64,000 nucleotides of DNA from Endotrypanum monterogeii (GCA_000333855.2 CM007314.1:124001-188000), one strand, 5' to 3'; shown: positions 1 to 10,552, counted from the stretch's first letter. A program made the numbers and translations. The notes: generated by a model not told the origin, from the sequence alone.

Positions 1-113
1 TCCTCCATGGAGTGGCGAAATCCGTTCTGCGAGGCGCAGGCAGCATTCACGAACGAGTTCCCAGCACGGTCCACAGCCTTGCTGAGGACAGGCTTCGGTA
101 GCATAAGACCCAT
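1..113 (-). CDS. Protein phosphatase 2C, N-terminal fragment (runs off the left edge)
   Basis: Read on the minus strand, an ATG at 113-111 opens 37 codons that remain open to the window edge. The peptide begins MGLMLPKPVLSK and ends with GFRHSME just before the edge, the next two bases being GA. This is the usual start of a PP2C (PPM) Ser/Thr phosphatase: a short N-terminal stretch, then the R-x-S-M-E-D motif whose acidic residues help bind the catalytic metals. A second in-frame ATG lies three codons on. Upstream, read on the minus strand, is a pyrimidine-rich tract. The substrate cannot be told. The family call rests on a short segment; the orientation and open frame are seen directly. It is the first gene of the leftward transcription unit. 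Confidence 0.72.
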   Translation of the reverse strand, partial: MGLMLPKPVLSKAVDRAGNSFVNAACASQNGFRHSME

Positions 114-164
114 CTTGCCAAAGAAAAAGAGGGAGGTTACTCCGGCGTGAATAATATATAAATA

Positions 165-215
<51 letters not shown>

Positions 216-315
216 NNNNNNNNNNNNNNNNNNNNNNNNNNNNNNNNNNNNNNNNNNNNNNNNNNNNNNNNNNNNNNNNNNNNNNNNNNNNNNNNNNNNN
301 NNNNNNNNNNNNNNN
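165..315. repeat. TA/GA microsatellite running into an N gap
   Basis: A TA run passes directly into a GA run up to base 215. It is followed by exactly 100 Ns (216-315), the usual placeholder for a gap of unknown size. Confidence 0.9.
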
Positions 316-3300
316 TCGTTGGGTCGAGGTGGCCAAAGCACCACCAAACACTGGCTTCGCCACGACCAACGCCCCACCACACACACGCCAGCCACCGAAC
401 CATAAGCACACGGGAGCGTGGCCGCTTCAAAAAAGGAAGGGGAGCCAGGAGCTGGGGAAAAAAAAAAAGAACCAAATGCAGCCCACACAGCAGCTACGCA
501 AAGGGAGCAAGAACTCAAAAGCTACAGGGGACGGGAAGGACACAAAAAAGGGAGCGCACAGCACACATGCGACAAGAGGGCCAGAACCAGTAAAAGGTAA
601 TAAAATCTATATATTGCACATGAAAACGCCTATGTTTCGCGGTTTTTGCGACGGTAAAATCAATAGAAGAACTAAAAAAGCATTAGAGGAGCCTCACCCC
701 CATAGGGTTACATGCCTTGGTGTGAGTGCGCGTGCTCTGGTTAAAGAAGCCAAGGAAAAAGACACAACAAGTCGTATGACAAACTTAACAATACAGCGAA
801 GACAGCTAGGAGGATAGAAGTGCGCAAGGAAAAGGGAAGACAAAACCCTTCTCCAAAATAAAATAAAAATTGGCAGGGGCGTGAGAAAACCGTATCGTGC
901 AATTCTTTCCCCGTATTCCAGTCTATAAAGAAGGGGGACGTAAGCAAAAAACAGTGATTAGGAACAAGAATTCCCACGTAGAGATCACTTTGGGAGAGGA
1001 TAGGAGCCCATGGGAAAGCATCGAAGCACATAAAAAGGGTGTATGGCTCTATTCTCTCCAACCAAAGTCCCGACGCTCCTGTCAAATCCATAATTTGACG
1101 CACGGACACCCATGCCTGGAATTCTCAAACCCCTTACCCCCCATAGGGGGATCCAAGCCCCACACAGGCCAACCTTCCAGGAAACGTCACCTCCATCATT
1201 ACGCGCCATAAAATTCCAGATTTGTAGCGGAGGAGAAAGGACGAGTAAAAGCAACTGCGGCACACTGAAGTTTGATTCGCCAAACGCCAAAATGTGTATA
1301 CAAAAAGAAAAACGTCTAAATGAACACAATGGGCCAGTGAAGCTGCTTAATGAGAAAAAACAATACCCACTATCTCTGCCGAGGTCGTGCTTTTATGAGA
1401 GACAAGACTTTAATTTTCACCCACGTCAAAGCACAAGCCGCTCAGAGGACGTCCGCTGGAGGAGGCGGAGCCGAGAGAAAAAGAAGAATTTTTGGCAGAG
1501 CGATGGAGTAGGGAGGGACCCCTTGCAAACCCACCGGGAACAGGCGAAGCAGGCACGCATCAAACACGCCACCGTGTCGCTACCATGACGCCGCAGCGCC
1601 GGCGGCGCCCAGCTATTGAGGAGCACGCAAAGTTGTATCAGAAGTGTTTTTGGTACTTTCCCCTTTCCCCTGGCACTGGCACCTCGAGAGCCTCATAACG
1701 CCGACCCCCCCCCATAGATTACTACGCTCTTTCAAAAGTGGGGAACTATTCGGGAAGGCCTTGCGAGCGAATACCCTCAGCCTACCGAAAGTAAAGCGGC
1801 AGATCCCACAGCGCACACGCCACCCCCCAAAAGTCCTTCCCTTGTGCTGCCTGCTTCCGCCTCCAAGCTCCTCTGGTCAAAGAAATCGGGCCGGCGCATG
1901 CGGGTTAACCTGGAGTTTGAAATGCCGCACCGCGAAAAGCAACTTGACGAGAACCAAAAACGAGGGGAAGAATCGCAAAGGAAACTAAGGGGCATAAAGA
2001 GACACAACCCGATTCCCAAAACAGGCGAGTCGCCCACATTGGAAATATTTTACTATTCAAAAAGGGCTCCTGGCTGTCCGGAAAAATTGGACGAAAACAG
2101 TCACAGCATGCCTGGACTTTTCTTACCTTCGGGCTCAACCGATGGAGCTTAGACAGGGCATGGGCACCACCAAACCAGAATCCCCCAGAGGAAGCCACCA
2201 TGAGAATCATCACGCCTAAAACCCGGCACGCCAGCGCCAGCCTTTTGCACATGTCCAAATCCCTTTTGGAGACCCCCACCTCCCGAGGCGCACCCCCCCC
2301 CCGAGGGAAGCCAGGCGGCCCCAAGACCCCACCCCAAGCGCCGCCAGCCCAGACACCCCAAACGCCACCGCAGCCCACGCCGTCGCAGCGGCACCCGCGC
2401 AAAGACAAAAGACGACATGTAGTGCCGCAAATTCTTGGCGAGCACCATGACACCAAAGGCGCCATGCTGCGCAAGTAACTTCACACGAAGCGTAGTCTGC
2501 CCACCTCCGAAACGAAAGTAGAGGTCGTAAAGCGGCTATATTTCCCACCGCTATCTTAGAATCTTTTGCAGAATTTGGTTCCAGGGTATTCCAACAAAGC
2601 GAAGTGTGCATTGGCTGAGTTTGGTGCTTGTTTTTCTTACTGCGAAGCCCAACTGGTAACTCGATAGCTTGCAAAGAGAGTGTTTTTTGACGCTTCTACG
2701 CATTAACGGTTACTCGAGGTTGGGTCTTCGGAAATTCTTTATTGGATTCGCTTGGTATCTCTCTATGCACCTCTAATCAGTCAAGAGCAATGTGGCCAAG
2801 GAGTGTCCATGGAGACTGTTAGCCCATACTCGGGAAAAGTCCATGTACATGTGAGAAACTCTAACGCGCACCCAGTTACAACGGTCTTTCTTACGTGTTG
2901 GCGGACATCCACCACTTGAATGACAAGTTACACCTTTGAGAAAGCAGGTGCAAAAAAAAGAATTGTTCGCTTCAAACCCTTTTACTGCGAACCCCACATC
3001 CCTTTAAGCCCAGTAGCATCGGTCGTGGGAAATTTAATATAATGTGGCAGCTTTCAGAAGCTCTCCGTGAGTCTGAGAACTGGAGACCTCAACTCCTCTC
3101 TCCTTCCATCACGTGCAGTCTTTTCGTTGAAAAAAAAGGCGCAGCAGGCACAAGTCTCTCCAGTCGGAAACTCTACGAAGGCACAGAAGTGTTTTTTTCC
3201 TTTTGGAGAAGAGGTGAAGTAGTCGTTTGTACTTTGTGTGGAAGTGTTTCGCTAAAGTTTTTTATTGGGCATTGGTAAGGTGTGAAATGCTCTGTAGTTG

Positions 3301-5043
3301 CTTTCGGCGCACCATTCGGGAAGTATCTGGATGGCAAACGAAACATAAACGAAACGACTTGCAATCAAAGAAACACCAGTGTCGAAGAAGAGGACTGTTC
3401 AGCTGCTCTTTGCGAAGCTGCTTGAGAGTCAGTTGCTGGTTAGATTTCATTGGAGTCACGCAAAAAGATTCCTCTAAGACTGAGGGGTGGAATGGGTTGA
3501 TGTGAAGGATAAAGAGACGCAACAGACAAATTTATTCCTGTATTAGCGCCCATCTCTACTCACAGGGAATGGATTGACGCAAAGATGGTTGATTAGTGTC
3601 TATATGTTATCTAAGGTTAGGTGATAGCTGCAGACACCACAGAACATGACGTGTATATGGATGCGTGTGCATAGAAGCGGTGTTTTAAGCTGACTGGCTT
3701 TAGGAGATGATTTGTTTTTGTTTTTCTTTTTGCGTGGCATCTGATACATTTTTCTTGGTATATCCTGAACAGCGAGATTTTCCGGAATTTGTTGAAGTTG
3801 TTGGGCATCAAAAGCCTCAGTTTTAACTTCTTTTTTTTTTAAAGGACGGAACAGCTGTTTTTTTTTGTCAAGTTAGTAGAGATTGCATGAATGATGATGC
3901 CAATAAGTCCATCAACCAGAATCAGCTAACGTTCATCTTGGAGCAAGTTCGCTAGCTTTTTTCTACTAGTGAAGTGTGTACTGTCTTGTATCGAAAGGAG
4001 ACCTCTGGAAATTCTTGGAATTCTTTGGCGTGTTGCCTTTCCCTGCATCAAGCGGCTATCGAAGTTTTTTTCATGCCCTCGAAGTCTACTCCGAAACGGT
4101 AACCCGCTTCGTGCACAGCCTTCTGCTCTTGGGCCTCAGGGTGGCCAAAACAAACAAGCAGGGTAGTGGTTTCCAGACTAGTAAAGATGTGCTTCATGAG
4201 GGAAGCGATGATGCACCACTTGATCGTCTTAGGCTTGCCTAGATAAAGCTTGAGGTGTTCATGTACGCTATGTAAAGTTGCTTTTGCTGATCTTTTAAAT
4301 GTCTGCATCAGTAAACGGTTCAAGTATACAGACTTTCCGTTGGATACTACTACTATCTAATGTGCGCAGCTGCAGCTCGTGGTCAAGTTGCAAAATCGAT
4401 GAGGGGTATGTGAAGTGAAGTATGAATCAACGGCGTTTCACAGGAGTACACTATCCAGGTTTCCAAAAGAGTACTGGAGAGGTATGCAATGTTAGGCTTT
4501 TCGAAAAGCAGACGCTTATGGTCGAGTTTTTTGTTAGTGGAGCTCATTTGAGGTTGTAGTCCTTCCCAAAGAAAGAGAAACACGATACTTTACACATTTC
4601 TTTCGTAGGAGCACCAGAGCTACCTCGCGGTAGATTGTTGTGGATCGAAGAGCTTCTTTTCTGGATACGTTGTGCTCACGCACTTTGTAGTGCTCCAATA
4701 TTGTCAAAACATTGTTGTCGTGCTCAATTCACCTTGGGTTCCTAATGTTTAATAAGCACCGGCACTTGACCGGGAACCCACATTGTCCACGTTACGCTTT
4801 CATGTATTTTAGTTGAATTGAAAACAGACGCTGGTTTCGCAGCACCGTATGGAAGATTCGGGTCTCTACTGCATGGTACACACCATGTTTGTTGAAGGAA
4901 GACACAAGCAGTATGGTGCACATGTTTTTCATGTGGATGTAAAGTCAAAAGACTTTTATCTTACGAGGATTATGTGAGGCTTGGCCACTTTGAGGATGTT
5001 GTGGAATATCTTAAACGACGTCCTTTTTTTTTCTCGTCAACAC

Positions 5044-5058
5044 TTTTTTTTTTGATAG
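5044..5058 (+). promoter_or_regulatory. Candidate spliced-leader acceptor for SMC3
   Basis: A long T run is followed by the first AG at 5057-5058, which would give a 5' UTR of 119 nt. The site fits the poly-pyrimidine plus AG rule of trypanosomatid trans-splicing. Other AGs lie downstream, so the exact site is a prediction. Confidence 0.45.
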
Positions 5059-5177
5059 TTCGACTGTGATTTCTCAGCTGTTCATGTGAGAAGAGAATAT
5101 AGACCTGCAGAAGAAAAAAAAGGGGACTAAGTAAAATAAAAAAGAATATACAAGAGACCCCGATAGCAACCGTTCAA

Positions 5178-8100
5178 ATGTTCATCAAAAATATTATCAT
5201 CTCTGGCTTCCGCTCCTATCGTGAGCAATCGTTTCCCGATGGCCTCTCCCCGAAAGCAAACGTGATCGTCGGGAAGAATGGCTCGGGGAAATCTAACTTT
5301 TTTGCAGCCATTCAATTCGTGCTGAATGAAAAGTTTGCAAACCTACGGGCTGCAGAGCGAAAGGAGCTTTTTCACGTAGGTAGTGGTAGGCCAGCGCTTT
5401 CCATCTTTGTGGAAATCGTCTTTGACAATTCGGATGGCCGGCTTGTGATTCCAGGTCGTGCGGAGGAACCGGAGGTGCGAATTCGCCGCACCGTCGGGCT
5501 AAAGCAGGATGAATTTCGCGTAAACGATCGCAAGTTTTCGGCGTCGGACGTTCATCAACTGTTGGAGAGTGCCGGCTTTTCCTCAAGTAACCCCTATTAC
5601 GTGGTCGAACAAGGCAAGATTGTGACCTTGGCAAATATGAGCGAGGAGCACCGTTACCAGCTGATCAAAGATGTGGCCGGTACGAAGGTGTACGAGGTGC
5701 GTCGTGCCGAGAGTGAACGCATCCTAGCCGAGACAAAAGTGAAACAGGCCCAGATTACAGAGTCTTTTCGTGAACTTGAAAAACGGCTGAAGGAACTGGG
5801 GGATGAGACAGCCGAGCTCAAAGAGTTCCACGAGGCAGACCGTGAGAAAAAGTGCATCGAGTATTGCATTTTCAACTCTGAATTAGAATCGGCAAACAAA
5901 GCGTTACAAAAGCTGGAGGAGGAGTGGAACAAACAGACTGCGCTTCTCAACAAATCGGAGGACCATGGAGAAGCATCAGAAAAAAGGATATCCGAATTCT
6001 CACAGAGAATTAGCGGTATTTCTACTGAAATTGCGCGTCTGGAAATGGAGCGGACTTCTGTTGCGGAGGAAATGGCTGCGCTGACGAGTAAGCAAGCCAT
6101 CGTTGAACTGGACGTAAACGAGGCTGCCGGAAAGGTTGCGCGAAACAAGCGCGAGCTCGAGGCACTCGTGAAGGAGGAGCAAGAGCTTACCCTTACCCTC
6201 CAGAAGGTGTTCAAAGACGTCGAAAAAAAGCGCCTACTCAGCCAGGCAAGTGAGGAAGCCGCAAAAAAGAAGGCCGCCGAGGTGGAAACACAGCGCAAGG
6301 TTCTCGAACGGCTGCAAGAGCGACGGAATCGGACAAAGCTTTTCAAGAATAAAGCTGACCGTGACAATTGGTTGACCAGCGAAATGCGAAAGAACGAAAA
6401 TCTGATACTAAAGTCCCAGCAAGAGTTGGGCACGCTCCGCAAAGAAATGGAGCGTGTGGACAAGGAGTCGATGTCTTTATCGAAACAAATGTCTGCGCCT
6501 ACTCTGTCGACTGCTGATGTGGATAAGAATTTGAAGGACCATGAGCAGCGAATCAGGGCTGCAATTGCCAAGCGCGACCAGCTGAACCACCAGCGGCGAA
6601 AGTTGTGGCAGTTGGTTCACGAGCACGAGAGCACCGTTCAGCGACTAGACGAGGCGTCACAGAACGCGAAGCATCAGTGGGAAAGGGCTGTTCGTCAAGA
6701 TCTGCGGCAAGGGCTTCAGTCTCTTTCCGAGATTCTCCGCGAGCTAAAGAATCCTGCGCTTTCCGCTGCAGTGCATGGTCCACTTATCGACCTTATCGAG
6801 GTGGAGGAGGGATACAAAACTGCAGTGGAGGTCACAGCAGGCAACACTCTTTTTCATGTTGTTGTGGACTCGTTCGATGTGAGCACAACGTTGCTGGCGG
6901 AAATGAATAAACGGCGGAAACCCGGACGCGTCTCCTTTTTTCCCTTGGACACATGCAGTGGGAGGCCGAGCGATATTCCGACGTCGCCAGAGTGCTCTCC
7001 GCTTTTGTCTAAAGTGCTGTACGATTCACGCTTCAAGGGTGTGGTGGCTGAGGTGTTTGGACGAACAGCTGTGGTGCCATCACTAGAAGCAGCGACGACC
7101 ATGGTGCGTAAGGTCCAGTGCGACGTCATCACAGTAGATGGCGATCAGCTGGGGCGCAAGGGCGGCATAACAGGTGGGTTTCTTGATCGGCGTAATATGA
7201 AGCTACCTCTGCGGGAGCGAGAAAAGGAGCTTGCGGCCAACCTTCATGCAGCACGCGCAAAGTTGGAAGGCTTGTGTCAAGAGGTAGCTACAGTGGAGCA
7301 GCACATCACGGAGGTACTAAATGAGCTGGAGGTGCTCCGCAATCAGAACAGTTCCGCAGAGCTAGCGGCAGATTTTCGACTTCGTGAGGCCCGCCTGATA
7401 GAAGACCGGCGATCGCAGCTGGCCACCGTCAAGTCGAACCTGGAGGCAACAAGGAAGGCTCTGGAGAGCTCCATCGCAGCGACTGTGGAAACAGTAGGGC
7501 AGTTTAAGAGAGAGATTGCCGATGAATTCAAGAGTGCGTGGTCCTCTGAAGAGGAAGGGAGGCTGGAGCAACTTACTGAACAAGTGGCTAGCGCCCGTGT
7601 GGCGTCTTCCACCTTGGAGGCCAATACCCTACAACTGGCTACGGAGCTGCAGCTTCTTGAGGACACTGTTCGGCATGTGGAGAGACGTAAAGCTGTCGTC
7701 GCTGATCGCATCCGGGAGCTGGGGTGGTCGAAGCACGCAGGGAAAATGGTGGATGAAGAACAAGCAGCCGTGAAGGCGGAATTCGATGTGCTATCGCAGC
7801 GGCTGCAGGACATCGATCGTAACTTGGAGCAGGACGGCCGCGAGCGCGAGAAGCTGCAGTATCAGCTCGATGCTCTCACGTCTAAACGGCTTGGTACAGT
7901 GCGCAGCTTGCAGGAGCGCAAGGACATGGCGGACAAGTCGCAAATGCAACGGAGTCTGCTAATGCAGCGTCGCGAGGAAGCGGTGCAGAAGATTCGGCAG
8001 TTGGGAGTGCTTCCTCAAGGTGTCGCCAAGTATGAGGCGGCCTCACTCGGCAAGCTCATGTACCACCTGAAGGCAGTCAATGAGAAACTAAAGGGTTTGT

Positions 8101-8774
8101 CACACGTAAACCGAAAAGCCCTTGACCAGCATGCAGCCCTTCAGGAGGCAATGAAAGATCTTACGTCACAACAGGAGATACTCACAAAAGAGCTGGAAAG
8201 CATCCAGGAACTGATGGATCATTTGGATGCAAAGAAGGAGGAGGCAGTCGAGCGCACATACAAGCAAATCCAGTACCATTTCGAGGAGGTCTTCAAGGAG
8301 CTCGTTGGCGTCGACAGCTGCTCGGCGGAGATGCAGCTCGTCGCGCATCCCGCAACGAACAAGAGGGAGGACCCCTACACTGGCGCACGGATCCGTGTGT
8401 CGTTCGGTCTCGGCAACCCTGTCAGTCACCTGGAGCAGCTCAGCGGTGGTCAAAAGTCTCTGGTGGCACTGGCACTGATTTTTGCGATTCAGCGCTGCGA
8501 CCCGGCTCCCTTTTATTTGTTTGACGAAATTGATGCCGCCCTGGATGCAGAGTACCGCACATCGGTGGCGAGCATGATCACACGACAGTCGGATGGGTGC
8601 CAATTCCTTCTGGCCAGCTTCAAGGCGGAGCTCCTCGAGGTTGCGGACAAGGTCCTTGGGATTTTCTTTCATAATAAGATGAGCCGCATCCAGACCATTT
8701 CAAAGGAGGAGGGTGCGAGACTCCTGAGACAGGCTGCTTTGGAGGATAGAAAGCGCACGCGAGAAGACCAGTAG
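5178..8774 (+). CDS. SMC3: Cohesin subunit SMC3
   Basis: 1198 residues, the normal size for SMC3, the ATPase that pairs with SMC1 and the kleisin to hold sister chromatids together in the nucleus. The Walker A motif GKNGSGKS is at residues 32-39. The segment LESAGFSSSNPYYVVEQGKI, starting near residue 128, is typical of SMC3 rather than SMC1, 2 or 4. Long coiled coils flank a hinge at about 530-680 that contains the glycine motif GGITGGF. The ABC signature LSGGQ starts at residue 1088 and the Walker B segment FYLFDEIDAALD at about 1112. The N-terminal motif starts within four residues of the first ATG, which supports this start. One oddity: where fungal and animal SMC3 carry two adjacent lysines acetylated by Eco1, this protein has K109-Q110. 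It is the first gene of the rightward unit. Confidence 0.95.
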   Translation: MFIKNIIISGFRSYREQSFPDGLSPKANVIVGKNGSGKSNFFAAIQFVLNEKFANLRAAERKELFHVGSGRPALSIFVEIVFDNSDGRLVIPGRAEEPEVRIRRTVGLKQDEFRVNDRKFSASDVHQLLESAGFSSSNPYYVVEQGKIVTLANMSEEHRYQLIKDVAGTKVYEVRRAESERILAETKVKQAQITESFRELEKRLKELGDETAELKEFHEADREKKCIEYCIFNSELESANKALQKLEEEWNKQTALLNKSEDHGEASEKRISEFSQRISGISTEIARLEMERTSVAEEMAALTSKQAIVELDVNEAAGKVARNKRELEALVKEEQELTLTLQKVFKDVEKKRLLSQASEEAAKKKAAEVETQRKVLERLQERRNRTKLFKNKADRDNWLTSEMRKNENLILKSQQELGTLRKEMERVDKESMSLSKQMSAPTLSTADVDKNLKDHEQRIRAAIAKRDQLNHQRRKLWQLVHEHESTVQRLDEASQNAKHQWERAVRQDLRQGLQSLSEILRELKNPALSAAVHGPLIDLIEVEEGYKTAVEVTAGNTLFHVVVDSFDVSTTLLAEMNKRRKPGRVSFFPLDTCSGRPSDIPTSPECSPLLSKVLYDSRFKGVVAEVFGRTAVVPSLEAATTMVRKVQCDVITVDGDQLGRKGGITGGFLDRRNMKLPLREREKELAANLHAARAKLEGLCQEVATVEQHITEVLNELEVLRNQNSSAELAADFRLREARLIEDRRSQLATVKSNLEATRKALESSIAATVETVGQFKREIADEFKSAWSSEEEGRLEQLTEQVASARVASSTLEANTLQLATELQLLEDTVRHVERRKAVVADRIRELGWSKHAGKMVDEEQAAVKAEFDVLSQRLQDIDRNLEQDGREREKLQYQLDALTSKRLGTVRSLQERKDMADKSQMQRSLLMQRREEAVQKIRQLGVLPQGVAKYEAASLGKLMYHLKAVNEKLKGLSHVNRKALDQHAALQEAMKDLTSQQEILTKELESIQELMDHLDAKKEEAVERTYKQIQYHFEEVFKELVGVDSCSAEMQLVAHPATNKREDPYTGARIRVSFGLGNPVSHLEQLSGGQKSLVALALIFAIQRCDPAPFYLFDEIDAALDAEYRTSVASMITRQSDGCQFLLASFKAELLEVADKVLGIFFHNKMSRIQTISKEEGARLLRQAALEDRKRTREDQ

Positions 8775-9724
8775 GAGATGACCACCACCGTGGAGAGCGG
8801 CGACTCTATTGTCAGCACACTGACAAAGAAAAAAAAAGAAACAATAGACACAGAAAAGCGAAATGATAAGTGCAGATGTTCAAGTGTTCAGGTTCCGAAT
8901 CGTCTTTTCTCAGACATGGCTTTTTGCAGGTGCTCAAAAGACGTCCCTTTCCCGCTCTCTGCTCTCCTCCGGTATGTTTCACGCACGCATCGCGGTTTCT
9001 GAAGCCCAGCGTTGCCGTGTACATAGCGTATTTTCTCATAGACTAACAGATTTTTTAACTATTACACGAGTTTGGTTGTCCGTTTTTTTCGTGAAGATGA
9101 TCATAGAAGCTATAGAGTCCTTTATCATAGAAGTATCTCCTCTCGTTGGTGTGTCCTGTTTCTTACCTGCTGTTTCTCAGCCCTTCATGGTGTGTTTGGG
9201 GATCGCTGCAGGGGCTATTAAGATGTGGGCTGTTCCCCTACTGCGATTTTTTTTTCCGTTTTAGTGGCTATGTTCACTGAACATTTTTTCCGTGTGCGCT
9301 TTCAGTAAGCGTCCCCTAATGCGTGTCTCAGTGAAAGGACGCCAAGGGAGAAAAAAGAAACTTCGCAAAGAAGATATGACTACACACCATGGCATAGCCG
9401 GGCACTCATGGTGTTTCAACTGCTCTCCTCTCAAGCAGGGCTGCTCCCGATGTCGGCAGGACAGGAGTGGCACAACGATTTGGCTCTCTCAACACGTGAT
9501 CTTTCACAATGCTACACAAGACGCTTGTGTTCGTCCGTTTTTCTCCCCACCATCTACACTCTTCCTCTCTCGGTAACTCCACCTATTTCACCGACATCGG
9601 GTCGCATTGTGTGGCATTCTGAATGCTTCTCTAGGTGTAAAGGTACAGCCCTTTTTTTGTGCCTTTGTCTCTCTTCTCAAGGGGTGACTTCACTTCATGG
9701 GAGCTGACGCTGTGATTCCGTGAG
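8775..9724 (+). other. Intergenic: SMC3 3' UTR and next 5' UTR
   Basis: About 950 bp without a convincing gene. T-rich stretches increase towards the right end, as expected before a spliced-leader acceptor. Short open frames here overlap on both strands and resemble nothing. Confidence 0.7.
9651..9681 (+). promoter_or_regulatory. Candidate spliced-leader acceptor for the Siva-like gene
   Basis: A run of C and T (cctttttttgtgcctttgtc and onward) ends at AG 9680-9681, 44 nt before the ATG. Confidence 0.45.
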
Positions 9725-10552
9725 ATGGGCGATTTTTTGTTCGGTGCAGAGCGTCCAGGGGCTCAACTGCCCTATGCTCTCGTGAGCTCGCCCCGCAAGA
9801 GATGCCGAGAAGAAATTCAAGCGGGGGATTGTTCTTCCCGGAACCTGCCTCCGCACGTGCGAGTGCTGATTGCAGGTGATACCACCACCACTTTGCTTTC
9901 ACTTCGCGGGCACGTACTGGATTCGTATGGTCGATTCAACTCGGAGGATTTCCCTGGCCTGGCCTTCTTCTATGACCCTGTGGTCGCGTGTGTCGACTCG
10001 GGAACTATTACACTCAGTTTGTCCAACAATGCATTGGCCACAGAGCAAATCGCGCAGCAAAACTGGCAGACCCCGTGTCCTGTTCACGGACCCTTCCGTT
10101 GCGCGTGTAGCGTAATGCACAAAGTGGCAGACATTGTTGCACAGCTGCTCCGCGAGATATTCTTGCAGCACGTACCATTCGACGTTTCTATTGATTGTCA
10201 CCGATCCTATCCCCACATTCACATTGACAGCCAAACCAAGACATGGTCCCTCTCCCTAGTGGGACTGCCGCTTCCTGCGAAGGTGTTTGGACCGTTTCCA
10301 CTCGGTACCATTACATCTCCGCAATCTGTCAAACGGTACTGGTTCGAATACACGGAAAAAAGTAAAGTGGTCGACAATGCGTGCACCATGTGCGCAGTCC
10401 CCACGGTCACGCAGTGCACCCGGTGCCTATATCCTCTATGCCAGTGTTGTCGGGAGATTTGTACATCCTGTGAAAGGTACATCTGCCAGGGCTGCTCTAC
10501 CACCTGTGACAACGGCCTGACCATCTGCTATAATTGCCCTGCCTTGGAGTAG
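9725..10552 (+). CDS. Siva-like protein with C-terminal cysteine-rich zinc-binding domain
   Basis: 275 residues. The last 56 residues (220-275) hold 14 cysteines in the order C-x2-C-x7-C-x2-C-x4-C-x2-C-x3-C-x2-C-x4-C-x2-C-x3-C-x6-C-x2-C, with one extra Cys in the fourth group. This spacing follows the C-terminal zinc-binding region of the Siva family almost group for group, including a short tail of the form x-x-x-E after the last CxxC. Siva in animals is a small adaptor linked to apoptosis signalling and E3 ligase scaffolding; its role in a protist is not known and should not be carried over. A basic stretch SPRKRCR (residues 22-28) lies near the N terminus. The middle (about 45-215) has no domain I recognise, although a CPVHGPFRCAC segment near 119-129 could add a metal site. 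The start is the first ATG after the likely splice acceptor. Confidence 0.65.
   Translation: MGDFLFGAERPGAQLPYALVSSPRKRCREEIQAGDCSSRNLPPHVRVLIAGDTTTTLLSLRGHVLDSYGRFNSEDFPGLAFFYDPVVACVDSGTITLSLSNNALATEQIAQQNWQTPCPVHGPFRCACSVMHKVADIVAQLLREIFLQHVPFDVSIDCHRSYPHIHIDSQTKTWSLSLVGLPLPAKVFGPFPLGTITSPQSVKRYWFEYTEKSKVVDNACTMCAVPTVTQCTRCLYPLCQCCREICTSCERYICQGCSTTCDNGLTICYNCPALE

Larger units (their letters stand above)
114..5177. promoter_or_regulatory. Divergent strand-switch region, probable bidirectional Pol II start region
   Basis: About 5 kb separates the minus-strand PP2C start from the plus-strand SMC3 start. Open frames here (for example 329-817, 1112-1588 and minus 1905-2474) overlap one another on both strands, resemble no family and carry no sustained coding signal. 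From about 400 to 2480 the plus strand is rich in A, C and purine runs; from about 2500 onward it becomes T-rich. In trypanosomatids such divergent regions are transcription start regions marked by histone variants rather than by defined promoter boxes. I see no TATA-type promoter and recognise no tRNA gene. A C-rich patch lies at about 2260-2400. Assignment as a start region is inferred from gene orientation. Confidence 0.75.

Noticed and set aside
329..2674. Several open frames of 60-190 codons on both strands in the left 2.7 kb
   Set aside because: They overlap one another on opposite strands, are low-complexity (Lys/Pro/Arg or Gly/Trp-rich), match no family and lack acceptor tracts in sensible places.
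3969..4242. Two overlapping plus-strand frames of 65 and 88 codons in the strand-switch region
   Set aside because: Two frames compete over the same DNA, neither resembles a known protein, and the base composition is that of the T-rich flank.
114..5177. Retroelement remnant (ingi/DIRE, SLACS or TATE type) in the strand-switch region
   Set aside because: I see no reverse-transcriptase, endonuclease or recombinase motifs in any frame and no target-site duplications. A short SIDER-type element could still escape reading by eye.
5654..6571. 305-codon minus-strand frame, rich in Ser and Arg
   Set aside because: It is the antisense shadow of the SMC3 coiled coil, whose Glu/Lys codons read as Ser/Phe/Leu on the other strand.
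10336..10356. ggttcgaata resembling a tRNA B box
   Set aside because: It lies inside the Siva-like coding sequence, with no matching A box or cloverleaf stems around it.
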